DNA of 64,000 nucleotides from positions 1 through 64,000 of the forward strand of contig CAVYON010000026.1 in the NCBI GenBank assembly GCA_963770035.1. The letters are read 5' to 3'. The notes beneath the pieces are model-generated. The model made no database searches, had not been told where the DNA came from, and worked only from the letters and a program-made list of their open reading frames with translations. The DNA is from Roseiarcus sp963770035 (GTDB lineage Bacteria; Pseudomonadota; Alphaproteobacteria; Rhizobiales; Beijerinckiaceae). Positions 1-9,696 of the stretch are shown here, piece after piece (the first letter of the stretch is position 1; every line of letters starts with the position of its first letter). A program made the position numbers and the translations under genes.

Positions 1-1407
1 GACCAGTTGCAGATAGAGCCGCCAGAGATGGCCGGGATCGTCGCCGTTGATGTTGGTGCGCAGGAGATAGCCGCCCTCGCGGCGCCGCGCCGCCCGAAGC
101 TTCTTGCGATTGATCGCGAAATGGAAGGTTTGCGGCGTGACCGGCTGGTCCTTCGTCGGCGTGTGGATCGTCATCAGGCCATAGGCCTTGCCGGCTTCTT
201 TCTTGGCCGCGCCGAGTTTGAGCAATAGCTCGTCGCGCGTCAGGTCTTGCGCCTGGAGTTCGCGGAGACGCTTGATCAGCTTGCGTAAGCGGCGACGGCG
301 CATCGCCTGTTCCTTCTCGCGCCGGGCTTCGCTCCGGGCGAACACGTAGGTCTCTACCCCGTCTTCGATCAATTTGACCCGCACGCTCTCGCGCACGTTT
401 TCCCACGGCTTGACCGCGAGCGCCTTTTCCAACTTGGTCAGCCGCCCGCGCGGCGTGCCCATGAGATAATGGATCGGCGTCGACGAGCCCCGCATCTCGG
501 CCAGGACCTCCTCGGTCGGAACGCCGCGATCCATCACCCAGGTGCGTTTGGCGGCGCCGTATTGCGCCTCGATCTTGGCTCAAAACGCCTTCAGCGTCGT
601 CTTGTCCGAGGTGTTGCCGTCCATGACCTCGTAGGCCAACGGAAAGCCGTCCGGTGTGACGATCAGCGCGATCACCACCTGCACGCAATCGGAACGCTTG
701 TCGCGGCTGTAGCCAAACTTCCGCTTGCCCTCTTCTGGCGGATCGCATTCGAAATAGGGGCTCGTCAGATCATACAGCAGCACCTCGAAATCGGCCTGAA
801 ACAGGTCCTTCCAGCGCTCGCGCAGAAACGTGAACAGCGCTTTCTTGTGCTCCGCCAGCTTGTCCAGGCAACGATAGAGAGTGTTGGGCAGTGCGAGGGC
901 GGCATCCTCGCCGAGCAGATCGCCCATCGCGCTCTCATCGAACCATTGCCGATGCAGCCGCCACTCGCTGCCCGGCGAGATCAGCTGATAGCTCGCCAGC
1001 GTCTTCAGAATGTTCAACCAGCTCGTTCCCTCGCGCGAGGGCGGCAGCGCTGGCCGCCAGAAATCGTCCAGTCGCAATTGCTCCCAAAGCTCCATCGCCA
1101 GCCAGCACGCGCCCCATTGGCGCGGCCGGCGCAACCGCATCTCGCTCAACCGGATCGAAACCACGTCGCAGTCGAGGGCCGGCGCGACGCGGTCCTCGGG
1201 GAAAAGCGCGATCTCGGTCGAGCGTCCGCCTTCGTCGAACGCCTCGATCGCCCGGCTCCAACCCGCGCGCTGGCTGTCGTTGATCTCTCCGAGATAGAGC
1301 ACCTGCCGTTGAACGACCCGCCCACCCTCGACGCGCCGATTCTCCACCACCGACCAGGCCCGATGCTCCTTGCCGTCCTTGCGGCGAATCTTGTGGCGCA
1401 AAAACAT
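1..1407 (-). pseudogene. IS1634-family transposase, broken by an in-frame TGA and cut by the window edge
   Basis: DDE transposase of the IS1634 family. The likely start is the ATG at 1407 (MFLRHKIRRKDGKEHR), which begins the usual N-terminus better than the upstream methionine at 1491. The frame runs to a TGA at 580-582, directly after GNTSDKTTLKAF. After that stop the same frame continues without a break (AKIEAQYGAAKRTWVMDRG, then the K/R-rich helix and the GKAYGLM stretch) to position 1. This is therefore a nonsense mutation in an otherwise readable gene, not a truncation. The 3' end lies outside the window. The D in the VMDRG motif and the AEM region after it are downstream of the stop, so the product made from the 5' part would lack part of the catalytic core. 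Confidence 0.85.
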
Positions 1408-1543
1408 GCCCGAGACTCGCGCCGCCCCGAACGCCGCGCAAGGGCCTTGGTCGGCACTACAGACGATTCTCGGACACTCGGCCCAATACAATCAATGACT
1501 TGGCGCGCTCGCATACCCCGAAAATCGCAAAAATCGGCGCGAG

Positions 1544-2714
1544 TTGGTGAAGTCGGGCTGGGGTCATGTCGCCATCAAGATCAGCGGGCATCCGCCGTTT
1601 CCGGCCCAGCTGATCTTGAACGGCCATGAATCCGTCGCCTGCCAAGCGCGCCGGGCCGGCGTCGGATTCATCAAGGAGGGCAACTGTTTCACCGCCATCG
1701 CCGACACGTCCGGCTTCGCGAAGATCGCAGCGACCTTGTCCGAACCCCGGACTGTAGGGCGATTGAGCGAGGTCTGCGAGCAGTGGATTTGTCGCTGCGG
1801 CTTGTGCTTCGCGCTCGATTTCGAGGAGCAGAAACGCAGCGGGTTTCGCTATCGCTTCTCCAACTATCAGATGGAGTCCAGCCGAAACCTGATCTTCGGG
1901 GTTGGCGGGCATATGGAGCAAGCGTTCCAGGCGCTGATCGATCGTAGCCGGGCGCCGCTGGACCTGAAGACGATAAAGACGATCCTCGGCGACAAGGGCC
2001 GACCGAAATACCGGCCGCGAAACATGAAGGCGGCCGAATGGGAAGTCGCGGTCGAGAGACCTACGTATGATCTGACGGTCTTCAAGCTGCAAATGGAACT
2101 CCCCGATATTATCGGCGACAGCCTCGATGCGAAGTACGCGTTCGCCTTTTGAATAGATCTTCAACGCCAACTTGCCGCAATGCGGTCGATTGCTGGACAA
2201 ATTCCCCGAAATCGTTGGTCGATTGAAAGGCGTCCTGGAGCGATTCATGCAGGCGCTCAGTTGCATCGATCAGTGCTTCATCGGCGATGAGATGCTCGAT
2301 CGTCTGCCGTTGGCGTCGCGGGTCGGCAAATCGACCCAGGCCGTCGTCGCGCTGTCGGCTTCGCCCGAAGGCTTCACCGCCTCGGCAGTCGCCGATCAGA
2401 CTCGCGCGTTCGGCGATCAGAGCCTATCGGCCTACAGTCCCCGCCAGGCGGCGTACGATCTGAAGAAAATGCGCGGCAAACAGATCGTGCAACGCATCGG
2501 CGCGACGCGTCGCTACGAGGCGATCCCGTCCGGTCTGCGCGCCATCACCGCCGTGCCGACGCTCCGAGACAAAGCTATCAAGCCGCTGCTCGCCGCCGTC
2601 CAGAAAATCGCCCCCACCCACCCACAACAAAACCCACGAGCCATAGATCGCCACTACCATCAACTGCGACTCGCCATGAACGGCGTCTTTCACGAACTCG
2701 GCATCGCTGCATGA
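1544..2714 (+). pseudogene. Remnant of a conserved hypothetical protein with a C-terminal winged-helix-like part, disrupted by a small inversion
   Basis: Two open stretches (1544-2152 and 2172-2714) resemble the consecutive halves of one roughly 500-residue conserved protein of unknown function that I recognise from many bacterial genomes (motifs LNGHESVACQARRAG, FSNYQMESSRNLIF, RPTYDLTVFKL, then CIDQCFIGDEMLDRLP and YDLKKMRGKQIVQRIG). The C-terminal half looks like a winged-helix DNA-binding region. The join is broken by an inverted segment (see 2088-2180) that introduces TGA at 2150-2152. The 5' end has no convincing start: the frame opens with TTG at 1544 next to the right end of the IS1634 relic, so the N-terminus was probably lost to that insertion. 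No function is assigned. Confidence 0.7.
2088..2180 (+). other. Inverted ~90-bp segment inside the conserved hypothetical gene
   Basis: Read on the plus strand this stretch codes for nothing family-like and ends in a stop. Read on the minus strand it encodes HCGKLALKIYSKGERVLRIE, which is what the family has directly after TVFKL. Flipping it in silico would restore a continuous protein. The junctions carry short inverted similarities (TGCAAATGG on the left, CCGCAATGCGG on the right), consistent with a palindrome-mediated inversion. Confidence 0.75.
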
Positions 2715-2927
2715 TCATCGACAATTTTTTTGTCGGGCTTCGCCCTTAACTGATCTTCGACAGTTGGAGCGCCCCCGCCGGGTGTAAGGCGTTGATTTGA
2801 TTGTGGGCGAGGGTGCGCGGCCGCGAGAATGTCGTGCCACGTTTTCCGCCGATTTTGCTTGATTGTTCTGGAATCTTGGCGGATTCTGTGCGCACCATCA
2901 TCGAGTTCGGCGCCAGGCTTTCCGCCA

Positions 2928-4246
2928 TGTATTTCCGAAAAAGAGACCTCGGGCGGCCGCGCCTACCTGCAGATCGTCGAGAGCCGGCGCGAGGGCGCGA
3001 CGGTGCGCCAGCAGGTTATCGCCACCCTCGGGCGGATCGACGAGCTGCGGGAGAGCGGGCAACTGGAGCGGCTCTTGCGCTCTGGGGCGCGCTTCGCCGA
3101 CAAGGCGATCGTGCTCGACGCGCTCGACCGCGGCGAGGCGACGGCGATCTCGGCGCGCCGCATCGGTCCGGCGCTCGCCTTCGAGCGGGTGTGGGAGGAG
3201 ACCGGCTGCCGGGCCGTGATCGAGCGCCTGGCCAGCGCGCGCAACCACGAGTTCCCGCTGGAGCGCGCGGCGTTCCTGACCGTGCTGCACCGCCTCGTCT
3301 GCGGCGGCTCGGACCGCGCCGCCGACCGCTGGCGCGAGGATTACCGCATCGACGGCGTCGACGGGATCGAGCTGCATCACCTTTATCGCACGATGGCGTG
3401 GCTCGGCGAGGAGCTTCCGAAAGACCAGCAGGACGCCGCGACGCCGTTTTCGCCGCGCTGCGTGAAGGACGTCCTGGAGGAGGAGCTGTTCGCCGCCCGG
3501 CGCGACCTCCTGACCACGCTCGACATCGTGTTCATGGACACCACCAGCCTTTATTTCGAGGGCGCGGGCGGTGAGAGGCTCGGGCGGCGCGGCTTCTCGA
3601 AAGATCACCGGCCGGACCTCAACCAGATGATCCTCGCCGTTCTGCTCGACGGCGACGGCCGCCCGGTGCGCACGGAGATGTGGCCGGGCAACACCGCCGA
3701 CGTGACCAGCCTGATCCCGGCGATCGAGCGCTTGCAACGTCGCTTCCGCATCAACCGCGTCTGCGTCGTCGCCGACCGCGGCATGATCAGCGCCGAGACG
3801 ATCGCCGAGCTCGAGGCCCGCAAGCTCCTCTATGTTCTGGGCGTGCGCGAGCGGACCGACAAGCTCGTGCGCGAGCTCGTTCTCGACGATCCCGCGCCGT
3901 TCGTTCCCTTCGTCCTGACGAAGCCGCGGCGCGAGGTCGACTACGAGGCCAAGGCGGTCACGCTCGCCGGGCGGCGCTACGTCGTCTGCCGCAACCTCGA
4001 TGAGATGAAAAAGGACGCCGCCAATCGCGCGACCATCGTCGCCGCGCTGGAGCGGCAGCAGAAGAAGGGCGACAAGAGCCTCGTCGGCAACAAGGGCTAC
4101 CGCCGTTTCCTCAAGAACCCGGAGGGCGAGGGCTTCGCCATCGACCGCGCCAGGGTCGAGGAGGACGCAAAATTCGACGGCGTGTTCGTGCTGCAGACCA
4201 ACGCGAACCTCTCGGCGCTGGAGGCGATGCTCGTATACAAAGAAGT
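2928..4246 (+). pseudogene. Second IS1634-family transposase, truncated at the 3' end and frameshifted near the start
   Basis: DDE transposase with the IS1634-type order: N-terminal RAYLQIVESRREGATVRQQV, then VFMDTTSLYFEG, then CVVADRGMISAETIAELEA with the central Asp, then DGVFVLQTNANLSALEAML. The natural start looks like ATG at 2928 (MYFRK), but the A-run at about 2938-2942 puts it one base out of frame with the rest; one A fewer would join them. The C-terminal end stops at about LVYKE (4246), where the family normally continues with the Glu-containing WQVE-type helix, so the catalytic Glu region is missing. The break coincides with the left edge of the ISAs1-family element. It is codirectional with that element and differs in sequence from the IS1634 relic at 1-1407. 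Confidence 0.8.
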
Positions 4247-4256
4247 TGATTCTGAA

Positions 4257-5410
4257 GGGGCTTCCTGATTCGAAGGGAGCCCGTATTGCAAGCGCTGATC
4301 GCCATTTTTCGCGAGGTCCACGATCCGCGCGACTTCAACGCACGCCACGATCTGGCGGTGATGCTGTTCGTTGCTCTCGCGGCGACTTTGTGCGGGGCCA
4401 AGACCTGCGTCGGCATTGCCGATTTCGCCGCCGCCAACGAGGCCGAGTTGGCGCAGATCGTCGACCTGCCGCACGGCGCGCCGAGCCACGACAGCTTCAG
4501 TCGCCTGTTCCGTCTGCTCGATCCCGCAGAGATGACCGAAGCGTTCGCCCGGTTTCAGACGGCGTTGCGCGCCGAACTCGGGCTTCCTCCGGCCAAGGGC
4601 GTCGTGGCTGTCGACGGCAAGAGCTTGCGGCGCGGCTACGAGCGCGGCCGCTCCTTCATGCCGCCGCTGATGATCAGCGTCTGGGACGCCGAGACGCGCC
4701 TGTCGCTGGCAAGCCGCCATGCGCCGGGCGGCGACGAGGTGGCGGCGACCCTGGCGGCCTTGAAAGCGGTGACCTTGAAAGGTTGCGTCGTCACCGCCGA
4801 CGCCTTGCATTGCCATCCGCGCATGGCCAGTCAGATCCGCGCCCAAGGGGGCCACTACGCGTTGAAGCTGAAGGCCAACCACGGGCCGCTGTTCGCTTGC
4901 GCCTTGAAGGCTTTCGCCGCCGCGGACGCAAAAGGCGAACTTCCCTCCTACGAGAAGGCGGAGAAGGGACACGATCGCTGGGAGCGGCGCCGCACCTGCG
5001 TGATCGCCGCGCCGTCGGACGCCCCGGCCTTTCCCGGTCTGGCGGCGCTCGGGCGCATCGAATCCGAGCGGCGGCAGGGCGACCGCAAGACCGTTCGCTG
5101 GGTGCACTATGTCGCGCTGTCCAAGAAGATCTCTCCCAGGCGGACGCTGGAAGTCAATCGAACGCACTGGAGCGTCGAAAATCACCTGCACTGGCCGCTC
5201 GACGTCGTCTTCCACGAAGACGATGCCCGAACCCGCAAGGACTATGGCCCACAGAATCTCGCCGTGATCCGGCGCATGGCCGCCGACATCTTGGGCTCTC
5301 ACCCCGACAACAGATCCCTTGCCCGCAAGATGATGCTCGCCGCATGGAGCAAAGAATTCTTCTACGAGCTCTTTGCTCACATGCGATAGCCCTGGGGTCG
5401 CAGCCCGGGG
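4257..5410 (+). mobile_element. ISAs1-family insertion sequence (ends approximate)
   Basis: The element is bounded on the left by the truncated IS1634 transposase and on the right by IS1182 coding sequence that resumes at about 5411. I could not recognise a clean pair of terminal inverted repeats or a target duplication, so the ends are set only by where the flanking transposase genes stop. Different elements on the two sides suggest insertion at a junction, or a later deletion or recombination between ISAs1 copies. Confidence 0.55.
4286..5389 (+). CDS. ISAs1-family transposase
   Basis: Intact 367-residue DDE transposase of the ISAs1 (H-repeat-associated) family, the usual size. Recognisable motifs are HDPRDFNARHDLA near the N-terminus, SHDSFSRLFRLLDP, GVVAVDGKSLRRG (first catalytic Asp, about residue 110), GCVVTADALHCHPR (second Asp) and RTHWSVENHLHWPLDVVFHE (catalytic Glu). 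The frame opens with TTG at 4286; an alternative start could lie a few codons away. It is one of the few apparently intact transposases in this cluster, so the element may still be mobile. Confidence 0.88.
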   Translation: MQALIAIFREVHDPRDFNARHDLAVMLFVALAATLCGAKTCVGIADFAAANEAELAQIVDLPHGAPSHDSFSRLFRLLDPAEMTEAFARFQTALRAELGLPPAKGVVAVDGKSLRRGYERGRSFMPPLMISVWDAETRLSLASRHAPGGDEVAATLAALKAVTLKGCVVTADALHCHPRMASQIRAQGGHYALKLKANHGPLFACALKAFAAADAKGELPSYEKAEKGHDRWERRRTCVIAAPSDAPAFPGLAALGRIESERRQGDRKTVRWVHYVALSKKISPRRTLEVNRTHWSVENHLHWPLDVVFHEDDARTRKDYGPQNLAVIRRMAADILGSHPDNRSLARKMMLAAWSKEFFYELFAHMR

Positions 5411-5566
5411 GTTCTTCTGCGTTTTCGGGTCGGGATCTTCGGAAGGCGGGGCGGCGGGTTTTCCGGGTTTCTTTCGGCCTTCGGCCTCCCACTTCTTATC
5501 CGCCTCGGCCCGCGCTTTGCGCTCGGCTTCGGCGGCGGCTTTCGCCTCGGCTTCCAGTTCGGCCTT
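5411..5566 (-). pseudogene. 3'-side fragment of an IS1182-family transposase
   Basis: Minus-strand translation gives AELEAEAKAAAEAE, then RKARAEADKKWEAEGRKKPG and KPAAPPSEDPDPKTQKN. This is the charged linker of IS1182-family transposases that normally follows KKRRAEKIRAAK and precedes NFTDPESRI. It continues the gene whose 5' part is at 6896-7545; the ISAzo13-family element sits between them. The sequence stops after QKN where the ISAs1 element begins, so everything C-terminal, including the last catalytic region, has been lost. Confidence 0.8.
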
Positions 5567-5567
5567 A

Positions 5568-6895
5568 GGCGACGCCCAAAAACTGGTGAATCGGGTTGGG
5601 CGTTCTACTGGCGTGGGCTGTTTGCGGGATTCCAGTCGCCGGGGCTGAAGGTCTATAGCCCATAGATGATCGACAAATCACCGCTGCGAGCCCGTTACGA
5701 AGCCCTTCGTTCCTCTCTGAACGAACGGGGCCGGCGGTTGAACGCGGCGGCGGAGGCGAAGGCGGCGGGCTACGGTGGGATTGCGGCGGCGGCGCGCGCG
5801 ACGAAGGTCGCCCGCAGCACGATTGGACGCGGTCTGAAGGACCTGCAGGACCCCGGTTCATTGACAGGAAAGGTGCGGCGGAAAGGCGGCGGCAGCCCTC
5901 GGTTGACAAGCAAAGATCCGACGCTGCTGGCGGACTTGCAACGATTGCTCGAGCCCGCGACGATGGGCGATCCGATGCGGCCATTGGTATGGGTGTCCAA
6001 GAGCCACGACAAGCTGGCGACGGCGCTTCGCCAGATGGGTCATAAGGTGAGTTCGTCGACCATTCCCAAGCTGTTGGCGGAGTTGAAATACTGCCGCCAT
6101 TACAACCGGAAGACCAAAGAGAGCGGCAAACATCCCGATCGCGACGCGCAGTTCGAATATATCAACGCCAAGGTCGAAGCGTTCCAGGCAGCCGGCGAAC
6201 CCACGCTATCGATCGACGCGAAAAAGAAGGAATTGCTCGGCGAATTCAAGAACGGCGGCAGCGACTATGGGCCGCAAGGCCAGCCGATCGAGGTCAATAC
6301 CCACGATTTCGAGGACAAGGAGCTCGGCAAGGTCGTCCCTTACGGCGTCTACGACATCGGCGCCAACCTCGGCTATGTCAGCCTCGGAATCGACCACGAT
6401 ACCGGGCAATTCGCCGTCAACGCGGTTCGTCTATGGCTCGAACAAATCGGCCGCCGGCTGTATCCTGGCATGAAGCGCCTGATGATCACGGCCGACGGCG
6501 GCGGCTCCAACGGTTCACGCTTGCGTCTGTGGAAGTTGGCGCTCCAGCAACTTGCCGATGAAACCGGGCTGATCATCCAGGTCTGCCACTACCCGCCGGG
6601 GACATCGAAGTGGAACAAGATCGAGCACCGCATGTTCTGTCACATCACGCAGAACTGGCGCGCCATGCCTCTGGCCAGCCTGCTCATCGTCATCGCACTG
6701 ATCTCCAACACAACAACGAAAACAGGCTTGAAGATTTCCTGCGGGCTCGATCGCAATACCTATCGCAAGGGCATCAAGGTTTCCGACGCGGACATGGCGA
6801 GCCTGAACATAACCCGCGACGCGTTCCACCCAGAATGGAACTACAACATTGCGCCGAGAAATAACATCATGGAGCGATAGTTTCTGGGCGTCGCC
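5568..6895 (+). mobile_element. ISAzo13-family insertion sequence inside an IS1182 gene
   Basis: The ends are readable: GGCGACGCCCAAAAACT at 5568-5584 matches the reverse complement of AGTTTCTGGGCGTCGCC at 6879-6895, giving inverted repeats of about 17 bp with one mismatch. The flanks rejoin IS1182 coding sequence (IRAAK to AELEAEAK), with a probable TT duplication at the junction. Total length is about 1.33 kb with a single transposase gene, as expected for the family. Confidence 0.85.
5666..6880 (+). CDS. ISAzo13-family transposase
   Basis: 404-residue DDE transposase. Family signatures in order: a helix-turn-helix-like N-terminus with RSTIGRGLKDLQ (about residues 50-62), LSIDAKKKELLGEFKN (first catalytic Asp, about residue 180), VNTHDFEDKELGKVVPYGVYD, RLMITADGGGSNGSR (second Asp, about residue 275) and CHYPPGTSKWNKIEHRMFCH (catalytic Glu in KIEH, about residue 317). 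The gene is uninterrupted and of normal length. It ends 15 bp before the right inverted-repeat tip. ATG at 5666 is the natural start. Confidence 0.92.
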   Translation: MIDKSPLRARYEALRSSLNERGRRLNAAAEAKAAGYGGIAAAARATKVARSTIGRGLKDLQDPGSLTGKVRRKGGGSPRLTSKDPTLLADLQRLLEPATMGDPMRPLVWVSKSHDKLATALRQMGHKVSSSTIPKLLAELKYCRHYNRKTKESGKHPDRDAQFEYINAKVEAFQAAGEPTLSIDAKKKELLGEFKNGGSDYGPQGQPIEVNTHDFEDKELGKVVPYGVYDIGANLGYVSLGIDHDTGQFAVNAVRLWLEQIGRRLYPGMKRLMITADGGGSNGSRLRLWKLALQQLADETGLIIQVCHYPPGTSKWNKIEHRMFCHITQNWRAMPLASLLIVIALISNTTTKTGLKISCGLDRNTYRKGIKVSDADMASLNITRDAFHPEWNYNIAPRNNIMER

Positions 6896-7545
6896 TTGGC
6901 GGCGCGGATCTTCTCGGCGCGCCGCTTCTTGTCGCCGACCCAGGCCGGCATCTCCTCGCCGCTCTTGTCGCGCCCTAAGGCCGCGTCCTCGCTGGCGTCC
7001 GCCTTCGCCGCGGTTTCCATCCAGGCGGCGACCTCGGCTTCCAGTTCCTCCGCCCTCTCGGCCATCCGCTCGTAGCTCATGGCTTTGTGCTTGGAGGCGT
7101 TGGCTTTGATCTTCGTGCCGTCGAGCGCGACATGGCCGAGCTTGACCAGCCCAGCCCGCTCGCAAAGCCGCAACACTTCGCCGAAAAGCGCAGACAACGC
7201 GTTCAGATGACGCTTGCGGAACTCCGAGATCGTGCGGAAGTCCGGCGGGCCGAGACCGACGATGCTCATGAAGTCGACGCGTTCCCGGCAGGCTTTGGCG
7301 ATCCGCCGCGACGAGTAGATCCCGTTGCAATAGCCGTAGAGCAAAAGCGCCGTCATCATCGGCGGATCGAACGGCGGCTGCCCGCGATCGACACGGTAGA
7401 CGCGCTCGATCTCCTCCAGGTCGATCTCCTCGACCACCAGGTTCAAGACGAACCGCGCGAGATTACCCTTGTCGACAAACTCCTGAACCGTCGCCGGCAG
7501 CAACATCGGTTCATTGATCTTCCAGGGGCGATAGCGCTTGCTCAT
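6896..7545 (-). pseudogene. 5' part of an IS1182-family transposase, interrupted by ISAzo13
   Basis: Begins MSKRYRPWKINEPMLLPATV at 7545 (preferred over an upstream methionine at 7638 because IS1182 proteins start this way) and continues with the N-terminal DUF772-type domain (LARFVLNLVVEEIDLEEIE), PPFDPPMMTALLLYGYCNGI, SSRRIAKACRERVDFMSIVG and the first catalytic Asp in LGHVALDGTKIKANASKHK. It stops at KKRRAEKIRAAK, where the ISAzo13 element entered; the next segment is at 5411-5566. The gene is dead as it stands. Confidence 0.88.
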
Positions 7546-7816
7546 ACGCAAGCAGAATCCAATTCGTCGACACCGCGCCAGCAAAATCCACGAATTCTCA
7601 GACAGGCTCCTAGAGGCAACGCCCGCTTTCCTACCCAATCTGCGCCTACGAGGCCGCGATCTACAACGGCAGATCTACGTCAACTCCGGCCGTTCCTCTG
7701 CATCGATTCCCACCGTCGCCGGTATGGCCTACGTCCAGAAGGCTGCCGGAAGAGACGGTTTCGAGAGGCCCGCCGCCTAGGGCAAGGCAGCGCGGGGAAA
7801 TGGGACGCCCTCGCCG
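7546..7816. other. Gene-poor stretch right of the IS1182 relic
   Basis: Contains the outer end of the IS1182 element (up to roughly 7610) and then about 200 bp without a convincing reading frame, conserved motif or RNA fold. I assign nothing here. Confidence 0.4.
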
Positions 7817-8272
7817 TTAGAACGCCGCACAGACCGTCGAGTCGACACGCAAAGGCGCATTGTCCTGATGAAACTGTTTCTTATAGGCGTCCCGCATGGC
7901 CTCGATCCTCCCTTCGCTCGTAGCGTCGGCTTTATAGAGGATGAGAAGCACGCGGGTCGCTTCGCGATAGATGCGCCCGTCGCCGGAACGCCACTGTCCA
8001 TGCGCGTCAAAAACGGTGAGACCCTCGGGAAACCTGGGCGTCACCTCCGCGTCGAGAAACGTCGACCACGCCCGCTCGGTGACGAACGGGCGTCCCTTCA
8101 CCGACGAGCCGAAATAAAGTTCGACCTGCTGCATCGGCGAGGTCGGCCCGGCGCATCCTTCCGCGCGGGCCGCAAGGGTCGACAGGACGCCGACGCCAGT
8201 CAGCATCATCGCTGTCGCAATTCCGCGCCCGATCGGTCGCCAACGCCGAGGACCTCGTCGCCCTTTGAACAC
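7817..8272 (-). CDS. DUF3574 secreted protein
   Basis: About 151 residues with an N-terminal basic stretch, a hydrophobic segment (IATAMMLTGVGVLSTLAARA) and an AxA-type cleavage site, so it is probably exported. The mature part carries the DUF3574 pattern: VELYFGSSVKGRPFVTERAW, FLDAEVTPRFPEGLTVFDAH, GQWRSGDGRIYREATRVLLI. The start is set at GTG 8272 because a GGAGGAGGGG ribosome-binding sequence lies about 8 bases upstream; the TTG at 8278 is too close to it. The family's biochemical role is unknown. It stands alone between the IS cluster and the divergent dehydrogenase gene. Confidence 0.8.
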   Translation of the reverse strand: MFKGRRGPRRWRPIGRGIATAMMLTGVGVLSTLAARAEGCAGPTSPMQQVELYFGSSVKGRPFVTERAWSTFLDAEVTPRFPEGLTVFDAHGQWRSGDGRIYREATRVLLILYKADATSEGRIEAMRDAYKKQFHQDNAPLRVDSTVCAAF

Positions 8273-8483
8273 GTCCAACCCCTCCTCCGATCCTCATAGG
8301 CCGAAGCTTGTGGCGGGAGCCCATCGCGGTCAAGCGCGCGGAATCGTGCGGCGCGGGCCTCCTTGAGGGCGACGAGGCGGCCGACGCCAGCGCCACGAGC
8401 CGAAGGGGAGACTTTACTCGCCACGCGCGCGGGTCTAGGCGCGGAGCGCTGGGCTGTGTTTTGAACCCGCAAAGGAGCGCTCC

Positions 8484-9506
8484 ATGAGCCAAGCCGTCTT
8501 CCTGCATGGGGCGAGGGACGTGCGCGTCGGGCCGTACAACCTTCGCGCCGGCCGACCGGGGGAGACGCTGATCGACGTCGCCGCGGTCGGCATCTGCGGC
8601 AGCGACCTGCACTATTACAAGGACGGCGCCATCGGCTCGGCGAAAGTCGGCGGCGCCTTCACGCCCGGGCACGAATTCGGCGGCTATCTCTGCGAGGACA
8701 TCCCGGACCTGGGGCTTCGTCGCGGCGCGCTGGTCGCGGTCGACCCGAACGGCGCCTGCGGCCAATGCGAATGGTGCCGCGAGGGCTACGGCAATCTCTG
8801 CCCGAACGTGGAATTCATCGGCGCGCCGCCGTTCGACGGCGCGATGGCGTCGCAGATCTGGGTCCCGACAAGGCAGGTCGTTCCGCTACCCGAGACCATG
8901 ACGCCGCTCGAGGCCGCCATGCTCGAACCGCTCGGCGTCGCCATCCACGCTGTCGATCTCGCCAAGCCCCGTCTGATGGAGCCGGTCGCGCTGCTCGGCG
9001 CGGGCCCGATCGGCCTTCTGATCCTGCAAGTGCTGAAGGCGGCCGGCGCCGGGCCGGTCGACGTGATCGAACCGCTCGAGCACCGGCGCAAGGCGGCGCT
9101 CAACCTCGGTGCGAGCGCCGTGTTCGCCTCGGCCGCCGATTTCGCTGGCGGCGAGGGCAGGGGCGGCCGGCCGCTGGTCGTCGAGGCGACCAACAGCCCG
9201 CTCGGGTTCCGCGACGCGGTGATCGCGGCGCGGATCGGCGGGCGGGTCACGCTCGCCGGCATTCCGGACGGCGACGTCTACACCCTGCCGGCGGCGGACG
9301 CGCGGCGGCGCGGCCTCAAGATCAAATTCGTTCGCCGCATGGGCGACGACTATCCGCGCGGCGTCGCCCTCGTCGCCTCGGGGCGGGTCGACGTGCGGGC
9401 CGTGGTGAGCCATGAGGCGCCGCTCGCCCAAGCGGCCGAGCTGTTCGAGGCTCTCGCCGAGAGCCGGTCCGGCTATCTGAAAGCGCTGCTCATGCCGAAC
9501 GCCTGA
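8484..9506 (+). CDS. Zinc-dependent alcohol/polyol dehydrogenase (MDR superfamily)
   Basis: 340-residue medium-chain dehydrogenase, closest in layout to sorbitol/L-idonate-type enzymes, which oxidise a secondary alcohol of a polyol or sugar acid with NAD(P). Visible features: catalytic-zinc ligands Cys38 (GICGSDLHYYK), His63-Glu64 (PGHEFGG) and Glu148; the structural-zinc lobe C92-x2-C95-x2-C98-x7-C106; and the Rossmann loop GAGPIG at 172-177. The ATG at 8484 follows AGGAG by about 8 bases. It is transcribed alone. The substrate cannot be read from sequence. Confidence 0.85.
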   Translation: MSQAVFLHGARDVRVGPYNLRAGRPGETLIDVAAVGICGSDLHYYKDGAIGSAKVGGAFTPGHEFGGYLCEDIPDLGLRRGALVAVDPNGACGQCEWCREGYGNLCPNVEFIGAPPFDGAMASQIWVPTRQVVPLPETMTPLEAAMLEPLGVAIHAVDLAKPRLMEPVALLGAGPIGLLILQVLKAAGAGPVDVIEPLEHRRKAALNLGASAVFASAADFAGGEGRGGRPLVVEATNSPLGFRDAVIAARIGGRVTLAGIPDGDVYTLPAADARRRGLKIKFVRRMGDDYPRGVALVASGRVDVRAVVSHEAPLAQAAELFEALAESRSGYLKALLMPNA

Positions 9507-9696
9507 TCGCGCCGGCGGCGGACGCGGTTTTCGGACAGAACCTGTTTTATTTCAAATTGTTACGGATCGTTCCGGCTGGCCTTGCGAACTCGACCTTCAA
9601 TGTTTTCAATGGTTTACGGGAGGATTGGGGGCTCACGCGCCGCGCGCTCGCGCCTTGAGGCTTCGCGCGCGGCGGCGAGGCGTGTACTCTTCGGCC

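Noticed and set aside
580..582. TGA read as selenocysteine or recoded codon
   Set aside because: No SECIS-like structure seen and the gene is a transposase relic in a cluster of broken elements.
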